Positions 49,717-58,760 are shown, numbered from the stretch's first letter. The stretch: 64,000 bases of DNA from Anaerolineaceae bacterium (GCA_029975475.1 JARKPB010000008.1:1178001-1242000); one strand, 5' to 3'. The notes: generated from the sequence alone by a model not told the origin. Numbers and translations are program-made.

Positions 49717-52062
49717 TTAGACTCTAACCACCAGCCTGGCCTGGCCGGTAAACGCCAGGGGGAAGGCGTAGAGGCTGCCGCCGAGGGCGCGCCAGGGGAC
49801 GGAGACGCCGTCCAGGCAGGCTTCGAGCGGGGGACGGGGGAGCGAGAGGCAGAGATCCCCCGCGGCGCGGCGCGGGAGGGAGAGGCTGATTTCGACCGTC
49901 TCGCGGGTGTACTCGACCGCGGTGATCTCGCTGCCCTGCGAGACATGCAGGCGGCTGCCGGCAATCTGGGGCAGGCTGGGAGTAAAGGGCCGTAAGGCAG
50001 CTAGGAGCACGCCGTGAGCGGGGAGGGTGAGGGTCAGCGGCTGCTGTGCCGAGATCACCCCGGCCTGACCGTCCCAGAAGGAGTGGTAGAGGGTTTGGGC
50101 GCCGCTCAGGCCAAAATCAGCCGGGTTCAAAGCGACCTGGGCGGGCCGGTCCGCCCAGTTGAACAGGGCGGCGAGGGTCCAGCGGCCGGCAGGGCCTTCG
50201 AGATCAAGGCGCAGGCGGGAAGGGGTTTCGGCATCCAGCCAGTCGAGCACCTGCGGACGGCGGTCAATGGACGGGAAAAGGGCGCGGGCGATTTCGACCC
50301 GTTCGGCGGGCAATCGGGGCAGATCATCCGAAAGCAGCAGGTAACCGCCGGTGAGGGCGATGGCGGTGGCAAGGGAATGAACCTCGGCGAGGGTCAGCTC
50401 GGTATCGGGGCGGACAAGGAGGCAATCCGGGTCGTTGAGCCACCAGCGGCGGTGGAGATGGGCGCGGGTGAGAATATTGTGAATGGAGAGCGAAGCGCAG
50501 GGGATGTTAGGCTCTTCGCGGAAAGGCCACTTGATGCCAAAGAAAGCTGGCTTCCAGGTGCCGGAAACATCCGCGCCGATGCGGTTGGCTTCGACCAGCC
50601 CAAGGACTGAGCCGAGCGGGGCTCCGCAGGCGAGGATAAAGGTATCCGGGCCGGCGGCGGCGCGCAGGCGTTCCATGCCGCGGCGCAGCACCTGAGCGCG
50701 GGTTTTGGTGGGGTCCTGATAACGGCCTTTGAGGGCGGCGGCGTAGAGAAAGTCCAGTTTGAGGTAGGGGTATCCCCAATCCTGCACGGCAGCCGCGACG
50801 GTTTGCTCGGCGTAGCGCATCGCCTCCGGATTGGTGAGGTCAAGGGCATAGCACAACGCGTTCCAGACAAAACCGGCGTTGGCCGGGCGGCCAGAGGCGG
50901 TGCGCAGCAGCCAGTCGGGGTGTTCTCTGGCCAGACGAGATTTGGGGTGGACGATGAACGGCGCCTGCCAGATGCCGGGGGTCAGGCCGGCGGCTTTAAT
51001 TTCCTCGGCAAGGGCGCGCATACCAGATGGGAAGGTCGGCTTGAAGGTGAACCAATCGCCCACGATGGTCTCGTATCCATCATCAATCTGCAGTAGATCC
51101 ACCGGCAGTTCGTCTTTCAGTTCCACCAGCGCCTGCAGGTTGTGGCGAATATCAGCTACAGTCACTTTGGTGTAAAAGTGGTACCAGGAGCACCAGCCAA
51201 CCGGAATTTCATCCGGCAGGCGCACATTGTTCTCACGGGCGGCCGCATCCAGGTAGAAGGCGAGCGGATCGGCATCCAGGCGGGCAAGGGCGCAAACCGC
51301 CCAGTCGGTGGTCATCGCAGCGCCGGGGTCCAGACGGGCATCATCTCCAGCGGCGTAGAGGCGCAGATAGGGCTGTTGGCCGAGCCAGGCTTCGACCGTG
51401 CCAAATTGTTCGCGCTGAGAAAGAAAGCCCAGGGCGGCGGCAGCATTGTGTTCGCGGTCAGCGAGAAGGGCGTAAAAATCCGAACGGAAGAGGTTGCGGT
51501 GGTCGGGCTGGGGTGAAGAGGCGTTAATCGTCATCGGCGCCTGGAAGGGACCCAGGCGGGTGGGGCGCTGGTGCTCACCGGCGCGGTATGAGGCTGTATA
51601 GGACCAGGACTGCCAGCCCGAAGCGAAGAAAGCCAGATCCGCGGGGGTGGTTGAGGGTGCAAGCGATAATTCCTGGGGAATGGCAGCTTTGAGAAGGGTA
51701 AAACAATCCACCGACACGGCTGTCGCTCCGCAATTTTCTACCGAGAGTTTCCAGAAGAAGAGCGGGGCTTCTTCCGGCAGGGCGAATGTGAGGGTAAAGA
51801 CCAGGCCGTGGGGCTCGGGTTGAAGGCGCAACACCAGGGTCTGAAGGCGGCCGTGATGCGGGTCGCGCACCACAGCGGGGTCCGCCGAAACCAGCGGCCA
51901 GGAAGACTCAAGCGCGCGAAAGACGCCGGCCGGCGCGCGGAAACAGGCGGATAGGCGCGCCCCGCGCAGGGCTGGCAGGTCGGGGCGCGAAGGAAGCAGG
52001 TCAAATGTGCCGTTTTCCGGCTGGCAGGTGAAGGTGTAGTGTCTGGTTTCGATGGAAAGCAT
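49717..52062 (-). CDS. GH36 alpha-galactosidase
   Basis: 781 residues. An N-terminal beta-sandwich (about 1-260) is followed by the catalytic barrel. It contains VGWCSWYHFYTKVTVADI, LLQIDDGYE, nucleophile Asp in YLKLDF, and the proposed acid/base Asp in RIGADVSGTW, as in the Thermotoga GH36 enzyme. A C-terminal beta domain ends the protein. No signal peptide, so it probably acts on imported alpha-galactosides in the cytosol. The start ATG lies two bases after the stop of the receiver gene, with GGAG 12 bases upstream; an in-frame TTG six codons earlier is possible. No sugar transporter is adjacent. Confidence 0.92.
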   Translation of the reverse strand: MLSIETRHYTFTCQPENGTFDLLPSRPDLPALRGARLSACFRAPAGVFRALESSWPLVSADPAVVRDPHHGRLQTLVLRLQPEPHGLVFTLTFALPEEAPLFFWKLSVENCGATAVSVDCFTLLKAAIPQELSLAPSTTPADLAFFASGWQSWSYTASYRAGEHQRPTRLGPFQAPMTINASSPQPDHRNLFRSDFYALLADREHNAAAALGFLSQREQFGTVEAWLGQQPYLRLYAAGDDARLDPGAAMTTDWAVCALARLDADPLAFYLDAAARENNVRLPDEIPVGWCSWYHFYTKVTVADIRHNLQALVELKDELPVDLLQIDDGYETIVGDWFTFKPTFPSGMRALAEEIKAAGLTPGIWQAPFIVHPKSRLAREHPDWLLRTASGRPANAGFVWNALCYALDLTNPEAMRYAEQTVAAAVQDWGYPYLKLDFLYAAALKGRYQDPTKTRAQVLRRGMERLRAAAGPDTFILACGAPLGSVLGLVEANRIGADVSGTWKPAFFGIKWPFREEPNIPCASLSIHNILTRAHLHRRWWLNDPDCLLVRPDTELTLAEVHSLATAIALTGGYLLLSDDLPRLPAERVEIARALFPSIDRRPQVLDWLDAETPSRLRLDLEGPAGRWTLAALFNWADRPAQVALNPADFGLSGAQTLYHSFWDGQAGVISAQQPLTLTLPAHGVLLAALRPFTPSLPQIAGSRLHVSQGSEITAVEYTRETVEISLSLPRRAAGDLCLSLPRPPLEACLDGVSVPWRALGGSLYAFPLAFTGQARLVVRV

Positions 52063-52063
52063 A

Positions 52064-52435
52064 TCAGGATAAATCTCCAATTGCAGATTGAACCGCCTGT
52101 TGAACTGCCGGGATGGTGAAAGGCTTACTCAGCAAGGCGACCACCTGAGGATACAGCTGGCGCATGGTGAGGAGCGAATCGCCGCGGGCGGTGACGACGA
52201 TCACGGGGATATATTTCCAGGATTCATGCACGCACAGGCGCTCGAGGACATCCGTCCCGGACATCTCGGGCATCATCAGATCCAGGGTGATGCAGTCCAC
52301 GTGCTGAGCGGTGAGCTGCTGCAGCGCTGCCGCACCGGAAGAAGCCGTGAGCACCTGATAGCCGATGCGGGTGAGGCCGGCAGAGATCAGTTTTAGTATG
52401 ATGGCATCGTCATCCACAGAAAGGATGGTTGGCAC
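52064..52435 (-). CDS. Stand-alone response-regulator receiver domain
   Basis: 123 residues, only a receiver fold: acidic DDD at 8-10, phosphorylated Asp52 in ITLDLMMPEMSG, Thr82 in VTARG and Lys104 in SKPF. No output domain. It may work as a phosphate shuttle or bind a partner such as a kinase encoded elsewhere. It is divergent from dinG and lies directly upstream of the alpha-galactosidase gene, an unusual pairing. Confidence 0.92.
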   Translation of the reverse strand: MPTILSVDDDAIILKLISAGLTRIGYQVLTASSGAAALQQLTAQHVDCITLDLMMPEMSGTDVLERLCVHESWKYIPVIVVTARGDSLLTMRQLYPQVVALLSKPFTIPAVQQAVQSAIGDLS

Positions 52436-52479
52436 GTCACTTCCCTCCCAGACATTATTATAAATCAGGAAAAGCCTGC

Positions 52480-52488
52480 TGGTATAAT
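52480..52488 (+). promoter_or_regulatory. Extended -10 promoter of dinG (leaderless)
   Basis: TGG directly precedes a perfect TATAAT (52483-52488). The ATG at 52495 starts six bases later and has no ribosome-binding site, so the mRNA is probably leaderless. Confidence 0.6.
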
Positions 52489-52494
52489 GAACGC

Positions 52495-55287
52495 ATGCCC
52501 AGCATGGTCGCGATAGACATTGAAACCACCGGTCTGGATTCGAATCGCGACGCGATTATCGAAATCGCGGCGGTTCGTTTTAACGGGGCGCGGATCGAGG
52601 AAGAATGGTCCACGCTGGTCAACCCGAACCGGCCCATTCCGCCGGAGATCAGCCACCTGACCGGGATCACAAATGACATGGTTCGCAACGCCCCGCTGGT
52701 GCGCGCGGTGGTGCAGGACCTGGCGGATTTCGTTGGAGCCGCGCCGGTCTTGGGGCAGAACGTGCGCTTTGATCTGGGCTTTCTGCAAAAGCTGAACATC
52801 CTGCAGCTGAATGAAGTTGTGGACACCTACCAGATGGCGGCGGTGTTGATGCCCACTTCCAGCCGCTACAACCTGGGCACGCTGGGGGCGAACCTGGGGA
52901 TTTTGATTCCCAATTCGCACCGCGCCCTGGACGACGCCCGGTTGACCCACGCGGTGTATGTGCGCCTGGTGGAAATGGCCGAAGCGCTGCCGATCGAGCT
53001 GCTGGCCGAGATTGTGCGCCTGGGCGAGCCGCTGGAATGGGACGGGTTCTGGGGCTTTCGCGAAGCGCTAAAAACGAGGGTGAAACAACCGATCACCGCC
53101 CGTCAGCTGAGAAACCAGGATTACACCACGCTGTTTGGAGAGGCTCCGCAGCTGTATCCGCCGCTGACGCTGCCAGAGGAGCCTAAGCCGCTGAACACAG
53201 ACGAAGTGGCAGCCATTCTGGAACACGGCGGGCCGTTTTCCGATTATTTCAGCGGATACGAATACCGTCCGCAGCAGGTCGAGATGCTGCGCGCGGTGGC
53301 GGACGCGCTCTCAAACGGCAATCACTTAATGGTGGAAGCCGGTACCGGAACGGGGAAGTCTTACGCATATCTCATTCCGGCGGCTTACTGGGCCTTGACC
53401 AACAACACGCGTGTGGTGATTTCGACCAATACCATCACGCTGCAGGATCAGTTGATCAACAAGGATATTCCCGATCTCAAGGCTGCCCTGGGGCTGGATT
53501 TGCGCACAGCGGTCTTAAAGGGGCGCGCGAATTACCTCTGTCCGCGCCGACTGGAGGCAATGCGCCAGCGGACGCCGGAAAACGCGGATGAGATGCGCGT
53601 GCTGGGCAAGGTGCTGGTGTGGATTTATCAGGGGGGAAGCGGCGACCGCGGCGAAATCAACCTGAACGGGCCGATTGAGCGGGATATCTGGAACCGGCTG
53701 TCAGCGGATGACGAAGGCTGCAAGGCCGAGGTTTGCACCAGCAGAATGGGAGGCGCCTGCCCATTCCAGCGCGCGAAGACGGCCGCGCAGAGCGCGCACC
53801 TTTTAATCGTCAACCACGCCCTGCTGCTTTCGGATGTGGTAACTGGCAGCCGGGTGCTGCCGGAATACAACTATCTGATTGTGGATGAAGGGCATCATCT
53901 GGAGGCGGCGACCACCAGCGCGCTGTCGTACCGGGTGACCCAGCCCGATTTGGGGCGTTTACTGAAAGAACTGGGCGGTTTATCCAGCGGGGTATTGAGC
54001 CGCCTGTACACCATTCTGGCAAAACTGCTCAAACCTTCAGAGACGGCCGGTTATCACCAGGCGATTCAGCGCGCCACCGACCTGGCCTTTCGGCTGGATT
54101 ACGATTTTGGCGAATTTTTTCGGGCGCTGGATCATTTCTTAGAAGACGCGCGCGAAGGTTACCCCGTCGGCACCTACGGCCAGCAGACCCGGATTACACC
54201 GGCTACACGCACCCTACCCGCCTGGGAAGATGTCGAGATCGCCTGGGATTCCTGCCGTGAAACGCTCGCGCTGCTGACCGGTCTGCTGCAGGAAATCCAC
54301 AAATCAGCCGGCGAGCACGCTGAGGACGCGCCGGATGAACTGGAAGATTCACTCGGCGCGCTGGGTACCCTGCTGCGGCGGTTGGTGGAAACTGAAGCGA
54401 ATCTGACCGCGCTTGTGTCGCAGGGGAACGAAAATTACGTGTACTGGGCTGAGATCGGGCCAAACGGCGGAAAAATCGCGCTGCAAATCGCGCCGATCCA
54501 TATTGGTCCGCTGATGGAACAGCATCTCTGGCATCAAAAAGCCAGTGTGATTGTAACATCCGCCACCCTGACAGCCAACGGCGAATTTGATTATCTCAAG
54601 AACCGATTAAACGCGGACGAAGCCGAGGAACTAATCCTGGGCTCGCCCTTTGATTATGAATCCTCCGCACTGCTCTATCTGGTGGACGACATTCCCGAAC
54701 CGAATGATGGGAGTTACCAGCGCCTGCTGGAAGGCACGTTGACCCGCCTGGCTCAGGCCACCAACGGGCGCATGCTGGTGCTGTTTACCTCGTACGCGCA
54801 GCTGAAGAAAACTTCGCGGGCGATCGGGCCAGAATTGAGCAAGCACGGCATTGAAGTCTATGAACAGGGAGAAGGGAGTTCGACCAATACCCTGTTGGAA
54901 ACCTTCCGCGAGGCGGATAAAGCCGTACTGCTCGGCACGCGCGCCTTCTGGGAGGGGGTAGACATCCCCGGCGAAGCACTCTCGGTGCTGGTGATCACAA
55001 AACTGCCATTTGACGTGCCCTCTGACCCGATCATCGCCGCGCGGGCTGAAACTTTTGAAGACCCCTTTAATGAATACAGCCTGCCAGAAGCAATTTTGCG
55101 CTTCCGGCAGGGATTTGGGCGGCTGATCCGCACGCAATCTGACCGGGGGATTGTGGTCGTGCTGGACCGGCGGTTGATAAATAAGAAATACGGGCGGTTG
55201 TTTCTCGATTCGCTTCCGGAATGCACCAAACGACAGGGAAAAATGCTGGATTTGCCCGCTGCTGCTGCCCGCTGGCTTAACCTTTAA
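52495..55287 (+). CDS. dinG: DinG-type helicase with N-terminal DEDD exonuclease
   Basis: 930 residues. Residues 1-165 are a DnaQ-like exonuclease with DIETTGL (DxE), NVRFDLGF and HRALDDARLT. The helicase has Walker A EAGTGTGKSY, DEGH in IVDEGHHLEAA, and the four-Cys iron-sulfur site (LCPRRL, GCKAEVC, ACPF). Motif VI is QGFGRLIR. It resembles Firmicutes DinG with a fused exonuclease and should unwind 5'-3' or degrade DNA in repair. Start at the first ATG after the -10 box; a second ATG follows three codons later. The stop overlaps the convergent cupredoxin gene by four bases. Confidence 0.92.
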   Translation: MPSMVAIDIETTGLDSNRDAIIEIAAVRFNGARIEEEWSTLVNPNRPIPPEISHLTGITNDMVRNAPLVRAVVQDLADFVGAAPVLGQNVRFDLGFLQKLNILQLNEVVDTYQMAAVLMPTSSRYNLGTLGANLGILIPNSHRALDDARLTHAVYVRLVEMAEALPIELLAEIVRLGEPLEWDGFWGFREALKTRVKQPITARQLRNQDYTTLFGEAPQLYPPLTLPEEPKPLNTDEVAAILEHGGPFSDYFSGYEYRPQQVEMLRAVADALSNGNHLMVEAGTGTGKSYAYLIPAAYWALTNNTRVVISTNTITLQDQLINKDIPDLKAALGLDLRTAVLKGRANYLCPRRLEAMRQRTPENADEMRVLGKVLVWIYQGGSGDRGEINLNGPIERDIWNRLSADDEGCKAEVCTSRMGGACPFQRAKTAAQSAHLLIVNHALLLSDVVTGSRVLPEYNYLIVDEGHHLEAATTSALSYRVTQPDLGRLLKELGGLSSGVLSRLYTILAKLLKPSETAGYHQAIQRATDLAFRLDYDFGEFFRALDHFLEDAREGYPVGTYGQQTRITPATRTLPAWEDVEIAWDSCRETLALLTGLLQEIHKSAGEHAEDAPDELEDSLGALGTLLRRLVETEANLTALVSQGNENYVYWAEIGPNGGKIALQIAPIHIGPLMEQHLWHQKASVIVTSATLTANGEFDYLKNRLNADEAEELILGSPFDYESSALLYLVDDIPEPNDGSYQRLLEGTLTRLAQATNGRMLVLFTSYAQLKKTSRAIGPELSKHGIEVYEQGEGSSTNTLLETFREADKAVLLGTRAFWEGVDIPGEALSVLVITKLPFDVPSDPIIAARAETFEDPFNEYSLPEAILRFRQGFGRLIRTQSDRGIVVVLDRRLINKKYGRLFLDSLPECTKRQGKMLDLPAAAARWLNL

Positions 55288-55751
55288 GGCACGACTTCGA
55301 CACTGCCGAGCATATCGGGGTGGAAACGGCAGAAATAGGTAAAATTGCCGGTTTGATTGAACCGAAATTCCCAGGCGCGGTCTTTTGAGAGCGAACCGGA
55401 GTCGAAAAGCCCGCCTTCCGCGGTTACAGTGTGGGCCGCCCCATCCTCATTCTTCCATTTGACCACTGTACCAACTTTGACTGTAATCCTTGCCGGCAGA
55501 TAAGCGAAGCCAGCGATTTTGATTTCGACTTCGTCATCAGCGCCCGCTTCGGTAACCGCGGCAGTTTCAGTCATCACAGGTGCTTCCGTCGAGGAGGCGG
55601 TCTGGGTAAAGACCGGCCGGGTTTCTGCCGCGGTCGGGATGGGTTGGGTCGCGGCTGGCGGCTGGACCGCAGGCGAACCCGCGGCGGAACAGGCGCTTAA
55701 CACAATCGCGGCGGCGAGCAGCAAAGCGAATGAACCGGTAAATTTCTTCAT
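55284..55751 (-). CDS. Cupredoxin-domain lipoprotein (plastocyanin-like)
   Basis: 155 residues. The signal peptide ends in lipobox LSAC. A Thr/Ala/Pro-rich linker leads to a cupredoxin fold (about residues 72-155) with copper ligands His in AAHTV and Cys, His, Met in FCRFHPDM. Blue copper proteins of this type carry single electrons outside the membrane. The partner is unknown. It converges with dinG and shares the last four bases. Confidence 0.9.
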   Translation of the reverse strand: MKKFTGSFALLLAAAIVLSACSAAGSPAVQPPAATQPIPTAAETRPVFTQTASSTEAPVMTETAAVTEAGADDEVEIKIAGFAYLPARITVKVGTVVKWKNEDGAAHTVTAEGGLFDSGSLSKDRAWEFRFNQTGNFTYFCRFHPDMLGSVEVVP

Positions 55752-55850
55752 GCTGGCTCCTCATTAAAATTACGATAAATTTAATCTGATTATAGCCACC
55801 CCCGCCGAGAAATCAACTTGCAATCCCTGTACGCGCAAGGCGCGGCAGAC

Positions 55851-55879
55851 TTGACAGCCGCCCGCCCAGCGCATAGGAT
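55851..55879 (+). promoter_or_regulatory. Promoter of the tlpA-fol operon
   Basis: TTGACA (55851-55856) and TAGGAT (55874-55879) are separated by exactly 17 bases. The ATG at 55888 begins eight bases after the -10 box, so transcription would start at or just before it. No ribosome-binding site is seen. Confidence 0.75.
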
Positions 55880-55887
55880 TAAATAAT

Positions 55888-56430
55888 ATGACACCAAAGA
55901 AAAAACGGTTATTAGTTTTCCTGGGAATTTTTACCGCGGCAGCGATCTGGACCATCTGGAGCGCTGGCTGGCAACCCAGCGGAGAAACCAGCAGCGCCGC
56001 GCAGAGCGGTTTTCTCGCGCCGGATTTTACATTAAACGACAGCAGCGGGGAAAGCGTCACGCTCAGCGAACTGCGCGGCAAACCAGTAATCTTAAACCTC
56101 TGGGCGTCCTGGTGCGGGCCGTGCCGGGCGGAAATGCCGGCGCTGCAGGCGCTGCACGAAGATTTGGGGGATCAGCTGGTCATCCTGGGGGTGAATGCCA
56201 GCGATCAGGATTCACGCCAGAAAGCGCTCAGTTTCTTAAGTGAAAACGGGGTTACCTTTCGGATCGTATTTGACGAGCGCGGGGAAGTATCGGACCTCTA
56301 TCTGCTGCAGGCTCTACCGACCACCTATTTTATCCGGGCTGATGGCATCATCGAGGACGTGATCATCGGCGGACCGCTGAGCGAGGCGCTGCTGCGCGCC
56401 AAGGCGGCCAGCCTGCTGGAGGGACGCTAA
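55888..56430 (+). CDS. TlpA-like thioredoxin, membrane anchored
   Basis: 180 residues. One N-terminal hydrophobic helix (residues 8-25) anchors or secretes it. The AhpC/TSA/TlpA fold has PDFTLNDSSGE, WASWCGPCRAE with the CxxC active site, and the cis-Pro in ALPTTYFI. It reduces disulfides outside the membrane, often for cytochrome or oxidase assembly. The stop overlaps the next start (TAATG). Confidence 0.9.
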   Translation: MTPKKKRLLVFLGIFTAAAIWTIWSAGWQPSGETSSAAQSGFLAPDFTLNDSSGESVTLSELRGKPVILNLWASWCGPCRAEMPALQALHEDLGDQLVILGVNASDQDSRQKALSFLSENGVTFRIVFDERGEVSDLYLLQALPTTYFIRADGIIEDVIIGGPLSEALLRAKAASLLEGR

Positions 56431-57185
56431 TGTTTCCGGTGATCCAAATTGGTCCGCTGGCGATCCAGAGCGGCGGGTTATTGTTCCTGCTGGGCATCTA
56501 CGCGGCGGGGCTGCTGGCCGAGGCGCAGGCTAAAAAGCAGGCGCCGCAGCATAAAGAAGCGGTTTCAAGCATGATCTTTGTGGCAGCCCTGGCCGGGCTG
56601 GTTGGCGCGCGCATCGGTTTTGTGCTGCGCTACCCGGCGGCGTTCAGCGCGCAGCCGTGGAACGCGCTGCTGCCCACTCCGACGATGCTGGACAGCGCCA
56701 GCGGTTGGATCTGTGCTGTTTTCGCGCTGCTGATTCTGGGCCAGCGGCGCGCCATTCCCCTGTTTGACCTGGCCGATCTGCTCGCTCCTGGGCTGGCGGG
56801 GATGGCTTTTTTTCTGGCCCTCGCCGGGCTGGCCAGCGGCAGCAGCAGCGGCATCCCGACCAGCCTGCCCTGGGGGCTGGAACAATACGGCGCCGCGCGC
56901 CACCCCACCGGGATTTACTGGACCGCGGGGACCGGGCTGCTGGTGGCGTTATTTTGGCCGCGCAGACCAAAAACGCCGGTGAGCGGGGTGCGCTTTTTAA
57001 GCCTGGCAGCGGCAGAAGTTGGATTATCCCTGATCATCCTGCCCTTCCAGGACCAGAGCGGGCTGCTTCCGAGCGAAATCTTGAGAACCCGTTTTGGCGC
57101 TTTGTTCCTGCTGGCTGTGTTCCTGGTTCTCTTATACCGGCGGTTAAACAGCGCGGAGGAGAAGAACAATGAATCTGGAAGGTAA
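56430..57185 (+). CDS. Lgt-like membrane protein (degenerate prolipoprotein diacylglyceryl transferase)
   Basis: 251 residues with about seven membrane helices. The pattern GARIGFVLRYP matches the Lgt loop that holds a conserved Arg, and RHPTGIYW matches the family motif RHPxQxY. The catalytic HGG motif of true Lgt is absent; the matching region reads DSASGWICAVFALL. It therefore probably does not modify lipoproteins and may serve the adjacent TlpA instead. The genome must encode a real Lgt elsewhere because of the many lipoproteins here. It overlaps the next gene by 17 bases. Confidence 0.7.
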   Translation: MFPVIQIGPLAIQSGGLLFLLGIYAAGLLAEAQAKKQAPQHKEAVSSMIFVAALAGLVGARIGFVLRYPAAFSAQPWNALLPTPTMLDSASGWICAVFALLILGQRRAIPLFDLADLLAPGLAGMAFFLALAGLASGSSSGIPTSLPWGLEQYGAARHPTGIYWTAGTGLLVALFWPRRPKTPVSGVRFLSLAAAEVGLSLIILPFQDQSGLLPSEILRTRFGALFLLAVFLVLLYRRLNSAEEKNNESGR

Positions 57186-57894
57186 GACCATTCTGATAAC
57201 TGGCGGGGCCCGCAGAGTGGGGCGGGCGCTGGCCCTGGCGGTTGGAAAGGCGGGCGGTAATGTGGTGGTGCACCACAGCCAGTCGCCGAGGGAAGCCGAC
57301 CAGGTGGTCAGCGAGGTGCAGCGCATGGGGCGTAAAGCCTGGGCATTGCAGGCTGATTTTTCCGCGCCGCGCCAGGCGGTTGACCTGATGGAGGCGGCCT
57401 GGCGTCTGTCACCGCTGGACGGGTTGGTGAACAACGCGGCTATTTTCGAGCCGCTGGGATGGCAGGAAAGCAGCCTGGAAGCCTGGCAGCGCCATCTGGA
57501 TATCAACCTGACCGCGCCTTTCCTGCTGTGTCAGGCGTTTGCCCGCATGTTCAAAGGGGATCAAGCCGGCCGGATTGTGAACATTCTGGACTGGCGCGCG
57601 CTCAGGCCGGGGGCGGATCATCTGCCTTACACGATCAGCAAAGCCGGTCTTGCCGCGCTGACGCGCTCTCTGGCGGAAGCGCTGGCGCCGCGCATCTGCG
57701 TCAACGGGATCGCGCTGGGGGCGATCCTGCCGCCGGCTGACGGGGCGGACAGCGCGGGAATTCTGGCGCAGGTACCTGCCAGACGCTGGGCAATGATTGA
57801 AGAAGTGACCGATACCCTGCTGTTCCTGCTGGGGGGGCCGGAGTATATCACCGGTGAAGTCATCCACGTGGACGGCGGCAGACACATCATCTAA
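57169..57894 (+). CDS. Short-chain dehydrogenase, pteridine-reductase-like
   Basis: 241 residues. The NADP loop is TGGARRVGRA, the TGxxxRxG variant typical of pteridine reductase PTR1 and FolM and not TGxxxGxG. The active-site set is NNAAIF, then YTISKAG with Tyr and Lys; the usual catalytic Ser is replaced (DWRAL). It sits before folB and folK, so reduction of a pterin or dihydrofolate is likely. The ATG follows GGAGGAGAAG. Confidence 0.82.
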   Translation: MNLEGKTILITGGARRVGRALALAVGKAGGNVVVHHSQSPREADQVVSEVQRMGRKAWALQADFSAPRQAVDLMEAAWRLSPLDGLVNNAAIFEPLGWQESSLEAWQRHLDINLTAPFLLCQAFARMFKGDQAGRIVNILDWRALRPGADHLPYTISKAGLAALTRSLAEALAPRICVNGIALGAILPPADGADSAGILAQVPARRWAMIEEVTDTLLFLLGGPEYITGEVIHVDGGRHII

Positions 57895-57910
57895 CATCGA
57901 GGAGCAATCA

Positions 57911-58258
57911 ATGGACGAGATTTTTATTAACGACCTGTTGATCCGCGGGGTAATTGGCATCAGCGACCATGAACGCGCCAACCGGCAGGATATCCTGATC
58001 AACATTGTGCTGTACACGGAATCGCACAAAGGCGGCGAGAGCGACCGGATTGACGACTGCATCAATTACCGCACGGTGGCGAAGAAAGTTATCGCTTACG
58101 CTGAGTCAGCCGACCGCTACACCGTCGAAGCCCTGGCCGAGGATATCGCCAGGATTTGTCTGGAGGAGCCGAAGGTCGCCAGCGTGAAAGTGAGGGTCGA
58201 GAAACCGGGAGCGGTGCGCTTCGCGCGTTCGGTGGGTGTGCAAATTGTGAGGCCGTGA
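57911..58258 (+). CDS. folB: Dihydroneopterin aldolase
   Basis: 115 residues. Motifs are LLIRGVIGISDHERANRQDI, NYRTVAKKV, and VEALAEDIARICL with the catalytic region, then VRVEKPGAVRFARSVGV. The octameric enzyme cleaves dihydroneopterin to 6-hydroxymethyl-dihydropterin in folate synthesis. The ATG follows GAGGAG; earlier in-frame starts overlap the SDR gene. The stop overlaps the folK start (TGATG). Confidence 0.94.
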   Translation: MDEIFINDLLIRGVIGISDHERANRQDILINIVLYTESHKGGESDRIDDCINYRTVAKKVIAYAESADRYTVEALAEDIARICLEEPKVASVKVRVEKPGAVRFARSVGVQIVRP

Positions 58259-58755
58259 TGCCGTCCGCGACCAGGCACCGCGCCTATCTGGTGCTCGGTT
58301 CAAACATCGAACCAGAAAAAAACTTACGCCTGGCGCTGGAAAAGCTGGCCCGGGAATGCGACCTGCTGGCAGTATCGCAAGCCTGGGAGACCCTGGCAGA
58401 AGGGTCACCGGGCCCGAATTTTCTTAACGCCGCAGCTCTGATCGGCACCAATCACTCAGCGGTGGATCTTAAGTTCAAAATCTTGCGAAAAATTGAAGCC
58501 GAACTGGGCAGGGTGCGCAGCGCGGACAAGAACGCGCCGCGGACGATTGACCTCGATATTTTAATTTTTGACGGGGAGATCCTGGAAGAGAGCCTGTGGC
58601 AGCGGATTTTTATCGCCGTCCCGCTGGCGGAACTGCTTCCAAACCTGGAACATCCGCTTACCTGCCAGATGTTGTTCGAGGCGGCCAGGGAAATGCGCGA
58701 GCATCTGTATATCAAAGCCAGGCCTGATGTTGGAACAGCCTTTCGAAAAGAGTAA
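58258..58755 (+). CDS. folK: 6-hydroxymethyl-dihydropterin pyrophosphokinase
   Basis: 165 residues. Motifs are AYLVLGSNIEPEKNLRLAL, GPNFLNAA, and the catalytic RTIDLDILIFDGE that binds ATP-Mg. It pyrophosphorylates the folB product. No folP (dihydropteroate synthase) follows. The start ATG overlaps the folB stop. A terminator is present 6 bases after the stop. Confidence 0.95.
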   Translation: MPSATRHRAYLVLGSNIEPEKNLRLALEKLARECDLLAVSQAWETLAEGSPGPNFLNAAALIGTNHSAVDLKFKILRKIEAELGRVRSADKNAPRTIDLDILIFDGEILEESLWQRIFIAVPLAELLPNLEHPLTCQMLFEAAREMREHLYIKARPDVGTAFRKE

Positions 58756-58760
58756 AAAAT

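Noticed and set aside
50014-50610. 198-codon frame opposite to the alpha-galactosidase gene
   Set aside because: Low-complexity Gly/Glu/Gln-rich shadow of a well-defined GH36 gene.
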